NCBI RefSeq assembly: GCF_021462225.1
Contig: NC_061794.1
Coordinates: 46,085,414 to 46,149,413 of the forward strand
Direction: 5' to 3'
Source: Girardinichthys multiradiatus
Lineage: Eukaryota; Chordata; Actinopteri; Cyprinodontiformes; Goodeidae
DNA length: 64,000 nt
A model generated the notes under the pieces. That model made no database searches. It had not been told where the DNA came from and was given only the letters and a program-made list of their open reading frames with translations. Position 1 is the stretch's first letter, and each line of letters begins with the position of its first letter. The position numbers were made by a program, and so were the translations under genes. Of this stretch, positions 56,384 to 64,000 are shown one piece after another.

Positions 56384-57800
56384 TGTTTTTAAGCACTTTT
56401 GAAAATGTCTCGTATCACTGCTACACAGATGATATCCAGTTATATATATTTTTTAGGCCTCATGAGGTATCGAGACTGCAAGTCTTACACAAGTGCTTAG
56501 ACTGTGTAAAAACTTGGATGGCCAAACATTTTCAGAATCAGAATCAGAAAAGCTTTATTGCCAAGTACGTTTTTGGACATACAAGGAATTTGTTTTGGCG
56601 TAGTCGGTGCACTACAGTACAAATTAAACAGTATAAACATATCTACAATATAATATTAATATATGTGCACAGTTTTAAGTGAGTGAGAGTAAATATATAG
56701 CAGTATAAGATGCCAGAGCGGTACAACAGTGCAGGTGATCATTGTGCAAGTAAAGCAGGAGTCCAAGCTGAGCGTTAATGTAACTCATAGAGTTACAGGT
56801 TACAGGTGTCCTGTCAGCAAAAAAGGGGGGTGTGGGGGAAAGGGAGAGTGTCAGGGTGGTTTCCGGGCTTTGTTAACCAGGCTGGTGGCAGATGGGAAAA
56901 AACTGTTCTTGTGGCGTGAGGTTTTGGTCCGGATGGACCGCAGCCTCCTGCCAGAGGGGAGAGTCTCAAAGAGTCTGTGACCAGGGTGGGAGGGATCAGC
57001 CAGAATCTTCCCTGCCCCACCAACTAAATGAAAATAAAACTGAAATTCTTCTTTCTAATGATCTTCTTTCTAATGATGGAAACTCTTGGTCCTCTAGCCT
57101 CTTATGCCAAGTTCCCCTTCAAGAATCTCGGGGTAAATTTGGACTCTGGTTTTACTTTAGATGGTCATGTTCAGTCCCTGGTTTGCTCATGTTTTATCAC
57201 CAATGAACTATTGCTAAGCTAAGTGTTAATATCTCACAAACAGAACAGGAAATTGTCATTCATGCATTTGTTTCTTTGAAATTGGATTACCGTAATAATA
57301 CCATTTACCTGCTTAAACAAAGAATCACTTGGCCGTCTGCAGGTTGTACAGAACGCTGCCGCCAGACTTCTGACCAAATCACAGCAGTTTTTTCATGTCA
57401 CTGCTACTCGTCCAGCTCCATTGGCTCCACAACCACTCCAGAGAACACACTTCTAGATAGTTTTTACTTACAGAGCTTTCTTATACATCTGTATGACCCT
57501 CGCAGGTCCTAAAAGTCCTGTGACCAAGGCTTGCTAGTTCTGCCACGTACGAGGCTGAGAACTAAAGGTGACAGAACCTTCTCAGCAGTAGCCCCAGGAC
57601 TTTGGCACGCTCTGCCCTTTAGTTTGGGTTGGTGGACTCTGCTGAGCTTTTTAGAAAGCAATGAAAAACTCAGATTTTTACAACTGCGTGTAATAAACTA
57701 TTTGGATGTACAGATGTTTAATGTTTTTAGTTTTTTATGTACAGCACTTTGTCTTGAAAGGTCCTATATGGATAAGTTTTATACATCAAGGTTTCATAAA
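56384..57800 (+). mobile_element. L2-type LINE relic split by a younger LINE insertion
   Basis: Left half: ENVSYHCYTDDIQLYIFF...CVKTWMAKHF, the RT active-site block (YTDD) ending at about 56532. Right half resumes at about 57017 with QLNENKTEILL, then LDYRNN-like, RLRTKGDRTFSAVAPGLWHA and a 3' end with TACAGCACTTTGTCTTGAAA near 57735-57760. The two halves are contiguous parts of one RT. Frames are broken in the right half. Confidence 0.75.
56533..57016 (-). mobile_element. 5'-truncated copy of the 50-53 kb LINE
   Basis: Plus-strand sequence from two AGAATC repeats through AAAGCTTTATTGCC... to CAGCCAGAATCTTCCCTGCC is nearly identical to 50104-50600. It includes the last codons of the RT frame ([10 protein letters not shown] shadow region) and the full 3' UTR. 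It ends abruptly at 57016 inside the coding end, a typical 5' truncation of target-primed reverse transcription. Confidence 0.92.
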
Positions 57801-58275
57801 AACTCAGAACCAGATTTTTTTCCACCTAAAGCCAGTGATATCATCCACTCTGCTACTGAGCTTTGCACATTTTATGCAACAAATCCTTCTTTACTGTTGC
57901 TGGTGCGAATGGTTTTCTGTCAAATCCCACCAGAATTCAGAGAAACCACATCCTGTCTCTCCTTCACAACCATTCTAATTTAGGTCAGTATCTCTTTCAA
58001 AATAAATGACAATATATTATAATATCCACTGCTCACAAAAAATAAAGGGAACACTCAAATAACACATCCTAGATCTGAATGAATGAAATATACTCATTGA
58101 ATACTTTGTTCTATACAAAGTTGAATGTGCTGACAACAAAAATCATCAATGGAAATCAAATTTATTAACCAATGGAGGCCTGGATTTGGAGTCACACACA
58201 AAATTAAAGTGGAAAAACACACTACAAGCTGATCCAACTTTGATGTAATGTCCTTAAAACAAGTCAAAATGAGGC

Positions 58276-59221
58276 TCAGTATTGTGTGTGACCTCCACGT
58301 GCCTGTATGACCTCCATACAACCCCTGGACATGTTCCTGATGAGACGGCGGATGGTCTCCTGAGGGATCTCCTCCCAGACCTGGACTAAAGCATCCGCCA
58401 ACTCCAGGACAGTCTGTGGAGCAAAGTGACGTTGGTGGATGGAGCGAGACATGATGTTCCAGATGTGCTCAATCGTATTCAGGTCTGGGGAACGGGCGGG
58501 CCAGTCCATAGCTTCAATGTCTTCATCTTGCAGGAACTGCTGACACACTCCAGCCACAAGAGGTCTAGCATTGTCCTGCATTAGGAGGACAAAATCCTGT
58601 GGCATTTCTTTGGAGGGCAGCACGGCCCTCCAAAGAAATGCCACCCCACACCATTACTGACCCACTGCCAAACCGGTCACGCTGAAGGATGTTGCAGGCA
58701 GCAGATCGCTCTCCATGGTGTCTCCAGACTCTGTCACGTCTGTCACATGTGCTCAGTGTAAACCTGCTTTCATCTGTGAAGATCACAGGGCGCCAGTGGC
58801 GAATTTGCCAATCCTGGTGTTCTCTGGCAAATGCCAAGCGTCCTGCACGGTGTTGGGCTGTGAGCACAACCTCCATTTTTGGATGTCGGGCCCTCATACC
58901 ATCTTCATGGAGTCGGTTTCTAACCGTTTGTGCAGACACATTTGTGGCCTGCTGGAGGTCATTTTGCAGGGCTCTGGCAGTGCTCCTCCTGTTCCTCCTT
59001 GCACAAAGGTGGAGGTAGCGGTCCTGCTGCTGAGTTGTTGCCCTCCTACGGCCTCCTCCACGTCTCCTGGTGTACTGGTCTGTCTCCTGGTAGCGCCTCC
59101 AGGCTCTGGACACTACGCTGACAGACACAGCAAACCTTCTTGCCACAACTCGCATTGATGTGCCATCTTGGATGAGCTGCACTACCTGAGCCACTTGTGT
59201 GGGTTGTAGAGTCCGTCTCAT
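58276..59221 (-). pseudogene. Tc1-family transposase, internally deleted
   Basis: From an ATG at 59221: [20 protein letters not shown] and [20 protein letters not shown] (paired-like helix-turn-helix DNA-binding half), basic [18 protein letters not shown], then VIFTDESRF with the first catalytic Asp and [16 protein letters not shown]. After the junction, in another frame: [11 protein letters not shown] (second Asp) and DWPARSPDLNTIEHIW (catalytic Glu). The segment between GGISL and LLMQD, about 30 residues in related copies by memory, is missing and the frame changes, so the protein is dead although the ends could still be mobilised in trans. Confidence 0.88.
58599..58644. repeat. perfect hairpin, 20-bp arms and 6-nt loop, at the Tc1 deletion junction
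   Basis: 58599-58618 is the exact reverse complement of 58625-58644, with AGCACG between. It sits exactly where transposase coding sequence is missing. Confidence 0.95.
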
Positions 59222-59486
59222 GCTACCACGAGTATGAAAGCACCACCAACATTTAAAAGTGACCAAAACATCAGCCAGAAAGCATCGGTACTGAGAAGTT
59301 GTCTGTGGTCCCCACCTGTAGAACCACTCCTTTATTGAGTGTCTTGCTAATCACCAAAGATTTCCCCCTGTTGTATTTTCCATTTGAACAACAGCTGTGA
59401 AATTGATTGTCAATCAGTGTTGCTTCCTAAGTGGACAGTTTGATTTCACAGAAGTTTAAGTGTTCCCTGTATTTTTTTGAGCAGTG

Positions 59487-61737
59487 TATTATAATTCATC
59501 TTATCTACCACAAAAAAAAAAAACCACACAAGACTTAAAATTCCCATGGCTATTAGAGGCTTTTCCTACTCTGTTCAAGAATTTCTAAGGTTTGCAATAC
59601 AATGTTTGTACAGGGTCTGTTTGGTTGAAGAAAAACGTCTTTAGTAGAGTCCCTTGCAGCGGACTATCAATAGATTATCATTGATTACTTTAAATCATTG
59701 ACTGCTAAAGCAGGAACAGCGAGATCGGCAGCAGGTGGCTCTTATTTTAGCGCTTTTGAACATTTGAGGTTAAACAAATCAGAACTACAGGTTAAGTAGT
59801 GAGGAAACGAAGTAAAAGGTACCTGATGGTTATCCATCATGATTGTGGTTGGCAAGTGTCTGAATGAGCAAAAATCACAGATAGCATCCAAGTTTCAATG
59901 AAAAAATAACCTTTTCCTCCATCTCTCTGTCTGTATACTGTTGTTTGCTTTTTGACAAGGAAAAATAACAAAACCAAGGAGACAAAAACTGTATTTTATT
60001 CATTATTAATAAAGGAGAAAAACTATATTACCAGGTTTCTTTTTAGTACAGCCCTTGCTGTGTATAGTTATGTATTTAAGCCTTTATGAGGTTAATTATA
60101 TTTTGAAAATGTCATCGCTTACCATCCAAGTTTATGACATAGTTCCTAATCTGTTCACAATATTTTAATTATATCCTCACTAAATGAGGTGATAAATGCT
60201 TCAGCTGAGGCTTCATCCTCGCATTTTGGATCCCAACCAAACTGAATAATTTGCTTCTGATCTGACTGTTCTTAATGACTGGATATACACTTTATGTTTC
60301 AGTATTACTGTAATTTGACCTTTACTCAAACTACTTTTTTTGAGTCAGAAGTTACAATTAATAAAACATTTTCTCCATTACTGATATGAAAAACTTGGGT
60401 GTTATGTTTGACCAGGACATGTCACATTTAATCCCAAATTAAACAAGATTTTAAAACACAGTACTGGTAAAATCAGAAATATACTGTGCAAAAATCAACA
60501 CTGAAAACTAGTCCAGGCATTCGTTATTCCTAGACTCTCTTATCAGAATTTTCAAAAGTATCCCTAAAAAGCTTTGCCCAAAATATTGCAGCAGGACTTC
60601 TGATCCATGGACATTGTTAGGTATATTTTAGGGGTGCTTTTGCAGACTCTTGTCTGCTGGTCACTGCTGTGGAAATATAATGGAGTTAGGCTCTAAAACG
60701 CCATTTGTACTTGCAACGATGAAGAGAAAATAAATTTTTGACTTTCAAAATTTACATACTAAACCTTAACCATATATTTAAAATGGTCAACACAACATCC
60801 ACCCTTATGCAGTAGCTTTACACATTAGGAGATAATAACAGTTTGGTCTTTACCAGGTTCTTTGAATCTAACTCCAAATGTAGACAAACACACAACCGAT
60901 TGCACTGTGTCATTATTACTCAGAAGGAAGGAAGTATGGAAACACTGAGTAGAAAAGTCCAGCTTATGATCCAGCAGCTTGTTTAAGCCACAGCAATGAC
61001 TCTCAGTATAGGTTTTCTGAATGAATTTATCAGGCTCTCTCTCATCACTGTAAAGGGATTGTAGCTGTAGTTGTAGTTTTTTTCCATGTTGCATCAGTTA
61101 ATTAAAGTGTGCAGACATTCATTTTTGCACAACTCTGTTTAGGTTCCACCACAGCATTTTAGTTAGGTTAGGGCCTGGACTTGGATCGGGCTATTACAAC
61201 AGTTTGGGAGCATAGCCATTTACTACACCAATAAACTGCAGAAACTGCAGCTAACAGAGGTGGTAAAACTGTGGATGATCAGTTGTTGGAGTCGTTTTGA
61301 TAACATGCACCAGGCTGCTTCTATACATCATGAATCCTGAGGAAGCAGCCAGGAAAACAAATACATTTTTATACGTTTTGGCCTTTCATCCATACAAAAA
61401 CTATTTTAGATCACTAGAAAGATTATTTATGAAAACTCCAACCAAAGTGGAGACTTGTGTACACTGGAAAACAGGGTTTTAGCACCAGCGTATCACAGTC
61501 TGCGACAAATAATGTAGCGTTGATGCCACATGTACGACCATTGTTGTTGACTCGGCCAAGCAGTGGTGAAAAAACGGATGCTATCACCTAATGTTTAAAA
61601 GTAGCTCTCTATCTGTCCACACAAACGAACCTCTTGATGCCATGTTTCATTCCAAACATGAAGTCAGGGTTGTTTTAAAGGATTCTGATTGGCTGACATA
61701 GGTTTTTAGCTTTGTGGTAGACTGCCCCCTATGCGTT
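59487..61737. other. intergenic, no gene recognised
   Basis: 2.2 kb of AT-rich DNA. A weak LINE-like phrase occurs at 60.39-60.61 kb (AAACTTGGGTGTTATGTTTG...TTTGCCCAAAATATTGCAGC), probably an L2 RT relic in the plus sense. 61.14-61.20 kb has a Tc1-like antisense phrase (CCACCACAGCATTTTAG). Nothing else is supported. Confidence 0.35.
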
Positions 61738-62075
61738 CAGTTCAATTCAGTTTATTTATATAGCGCCAATTCGCAACACGTTGTCTCAAGGCACTTTACA
61801 AAGTCTATTTAATCGAATCATTCAGATTTCAAGTCTGGTTCATACATTCCACTTAATCCTAACTATCAAACAGTGCAGTCCGATTCAGTTTATTATTAAA
61901 TTGGTTAAAACGTTTTTCTATCTAAGGAAACCCAGCAGATTGCATCCACTCAGTGACTTGATGCAATCACTCACAGCATGTAGAGACAGTGGACAGTCAC
62001 TTGCATTGACTTTGCAGCAATCCCTCATACTGCATGTAGGGACAGTGGAGAGGAAAAACTCCCTAGTTTAGATTT
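61738..62075. repeat. interspersed teleost repeat
   Basis: TTCAATTCAGTTTATTTATA, TAGCGCCAATTCGCAACACG, TGTCTCAAGGCACTTTACAA and near the end GACAGTGGAGAGGAAAAACT mark a very common fish repeat. An internal near-duplicate (GTAGAGACAGTGGACAGTCA and GTAGGGACAGTGGAGAGG) is visible. Non-coding. Confidence 0.6.
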
Positions 62076-62559
62076 TGTGCATTTATATTTTCAGTGGTGT
62101 ATTTGTACGGGTTGGTAAGGATGAAAACGATCCCGTGTGAACGATATTAATTTTTTTAACGATATGGGGGAGATATTTGATTTTATAAAGACCTGGCTAC
62201 GTTTGTACAAGGCCTGAGTTTTTTCGCTACGTATTCATACTGATTTCATCTTCGTTTAGCAACGATAGCGTGAAACCCGATATATATTTTTATTTTAGTT
62301 GATGTTACATTTATGTCAATTAGGAACTTGCAAAAGGGTGAAACGTTTTTATGTACAGCTGCGAAAAAACACTGAAATGTCTGTTTTACCATGACTGTAT
62401 TTCCTAGCATCTTTTCATGAAAACAGCCCCAATGTGCACATTTTTAAATAAACCCAGTCCATAATGGTGTTCTGTTTATACACATTTTAAAGATTTAGCA
62501 GAGCAAAGGCACTGGATCTTCTTGGTAAAACAGGGAGAAAGAAAACTGGACCAGATACC

Positions 62560-63275
62560 AGGTTCTTATAAATGCTCTGCAGCTAATACTAAATAAATTA
62601 TTGAGGCATATTTTGTCTGAAATTGTCCTGGAGCGCATTGCAGACATACATGCTTGGCCAGAGTGCAACCCATCACCCTGAACATACTCAACGCACAGTT
62701 AAACTTGGTGTTGGCAGCTTTACGCTGTGGGGAAGCTTATCCTAAAAGTGACTGGAAGGCTGGTCAGAGCTAATGGGAGGATGGTTTCCAACAAGATGGA
62801 GAATAAATGGAGGGTAATTCATGGAAAATCTGAGTTCTTGAGGACATAGGTTCACCTTCCAGCAGGACAAGGACCCTAAGCATACAATCAGAGCTGCAAT
62901 AGAATAGTTAAGATGAAATCCTATCTATGATAATTCATCAGTCCAGACCATAACCCACATGAAAATCTTGATTTGAAAACAGATGCTCTCCATCCAATCT
63001 GAGTTTGAGCTGTTTGGTAGCTGGTAGATGTAGACCATCAGGAGGGCAGAATACAAATGCATACCACAATTTTTAAATTTTGATTAAAAAAAAAACGAGA
63101 AAAAAACAACAAAAAACATGCATGCTCTTCCTTCCACGTCACAGATGGGCACTACTTTGTTTTCCTGACATAAAATCTATCTAAATACATTTGAGTTTTG
63201 TGGTTGTAACATGACAAAAAGTGAAAAAGTTTAAAAGGTATAAATACTTTTGCCAGGGATTGTGTGTAATCAGAC
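62560..63275 (+). mobile_element. Tc1-like transposon remnant, sense
   Basis: ATACATGCTTGGCCAGAGTG, TTCACCTTCCAGCAGGACAA and GGACCCTAAGCATAC (a FQQDNDPKHT-like block) are followed by the terminal region GTGAAAAAGTTTAAAAGG and AAATACTTTTGCCAGGGATTG at the right end. Frames destroyed. It lies about 200 bp before the putative promoter of the next gene. Confidence 0.6.
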
Positions 63276-63449
63276 TGAATCGTAGAAACGGTTTACACGT
63301 TAATGCAATATTAGCTGGACCAGTGGCCTTTCATTGCAAAAGGTTTCACATCTCCTGTTGTTTCCATTTGTAATGGGCTTGTCTTAATTCTGCGCTAATA
63401 TCAATTTCTTTCGATTTTATTTTGTTGAGGGAGTTTGTGGTAAAATGTG

Positions 63450-63817
63450 CTTGTTGTAACATGCGCCTCGAGTTTTAGCTAAATGTCACTTAGACCTCTG
63501 TTCATGAAGCGTTAGCTAGCGGCTAACTACAATGGCGTCTCGACGGAAACATCTACAAAGATTCGATCATTTTTGCGCAGCTAGCGCTGGTTCCAAAGGC
63601 CGCCAGTAATTTTAAACATAATTTAATGGCCTACTTTGATAATTGTTAGATACCGAACATTTTTAAGAACCACGCGGTTATTTTTAGCGGTATAAACCGG
63701 GAACTCATGTTAAATCTTCGCTGTGGGGGAGCGGGACGCTGCGCTCGGCGGAAGGATACGCTGATGTTTTGGGGGTTCGGCGTGTGGAGGTTAGCGAGGA
63801 AGAACAGGTCTGCGTGG
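63450..63817 (+). promoter_or_regulatory. putative promoter and non-coding first exon of the next gene (mapre1 by synteny?)
   Basis: GC content and CpG density rise after 63.45 kb. A GC-rich block (63.72-63.81 kb) ends in a strong splice donor, GTAAGT at 63818. An ATG at 63532 opens only a 25-codon ORF, so the block looks like a 5' UTR exon or promoter. In mammals MAPRE1 lies directly downstream of DNMT3B in the same orientation and has a non-coding first exon, so mapre1 is the leading guess. No coding sequence of that gene is inside the window. Confidence 0.45.
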
Positions 63818-64000
63818 GTAAGTCTAGCGTGTTGTTTTTAACATGTTACACACATGTTTACCTAAAATGTAACCATTGAATGTTGGGATAAAATCTAAAC
63901 GCATTTCCAACCAGTCCGGCTTGGTAATGCGGTCTCTTTAAGCTGCTTCATCGAAGGCGTTGAAGTACTTTTTGGTTTAGTTTACCGATCGTCCGTCTTC

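Larger units (their letters stand above)
58027..59486 (-). mobile_element. Tc1-like DNA transposon with intact ends and internal deletion
   Basis: Terminal inverted repeats CACTGCTCA...AAAGGGAACACT (58027 on) and AGTGTTCCCTGTA...TGAGCAGTG (to 59486) face each other, with TA directly after the right end. The left TA appears mutated. Length 1460 bp, roughly 0.1 kb less than I remember for the full element. The transposase gene reads leftward and is interrupted by a deletion around 58599-58644, marked by a perfect hairpin. Confidence 0.9.

Noticed and set aside
58689..59158. Plus-strand ORFs of 109 and 147 codons
   Set aside because: Antisense shadows of the Tc1 transposase, which reads on the minus strand with clear motifs.

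Overview
This 64-kb window looks like vertebrate, almost certainly teleost, genomic DNA. It is AT-rich and intron-rich, and it carries fish-typical transposons: a Rex3 (RTE-clade) LINE, an L2/Rex1-type LINE, many decayed Tc1 elements, fish gypsy-like LTRs and tRNA-derived SINEs. The one host protein-coding gene that can be built end to end is a de novo DNA methyltransferase of the DNMT3B type on the + strand. It has 21 coding exons from about 14.05 kb to the stop codon at 48.70 kb, and every exon phase joins. The product is 807 aa, in the order variable N-terminus, PWWP, ADD zinc fingers, C5-cytosine methyltransferase.

Layout. 0-14 kb is upstream or 5' flanking DNA. It holds an internally deleted hAT transposon at the left edge, Tc1 relics, a nested cluster with a solo LTR (4.9-6.4 kb), a partial gypsy-like element (9.3-10 kb) and two tRNA-type SINEs. 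14-48.7 kb is dnmt3b. Its introns contain Tc1 relics, L2 and L1-ORF1 fragments, a solo LTR with a perfect target-site duplication (27.8 kb), and a full-length Rex3 with a 13-bp target-site duplication. The Rex3 lies in the 7-kb intron between the exons for methyltransferase motif I and the catalytic PCN loop. 48.7-54 kb is the probable dnmt3b 3' UTR and downstream DNA. It is interrupted by an antisense L2/Rex1-type LINE with an uninterrupted ORF of about 1000 codons and all recognisable endonuclease and reverse transcriptase catalytic residues. 54-59.5 kb is transposon on transposon: a CA-rich 41-bp tandem repeat, an LTR-like block, an L2 relic split by a 5'-truncated copy of the 50-kb LINE, and a Tc1 element with nearly intact ends but an internal deletion sealed by a perfect hairpin. 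59.5-63.4 kb is unassigned sequence plus repeats. At 63.4-63.8 kb a GC-richer block ending in a consensus splice donor looks like the promoter and non-coding first exon of the next + strand gene. By synteny with mammals (DNMT3B followed by MAPRE1) this could be mapre1.

No prokaryotic-style defence system, CRISPR array or operon is present. The most notable points are the juxtaposition of a transposon-silencing methyltransferase with a coding-competent LINE just beyond its stop codon, a UG-repeat splice acceptor at an ADD exon, an exon pair of exactly 189 nt matching the pair skipped in the human DNMT3B3 isoform, and the fold-back scar in the Tc1 copy. Family names are by recognition and memory, not database search.
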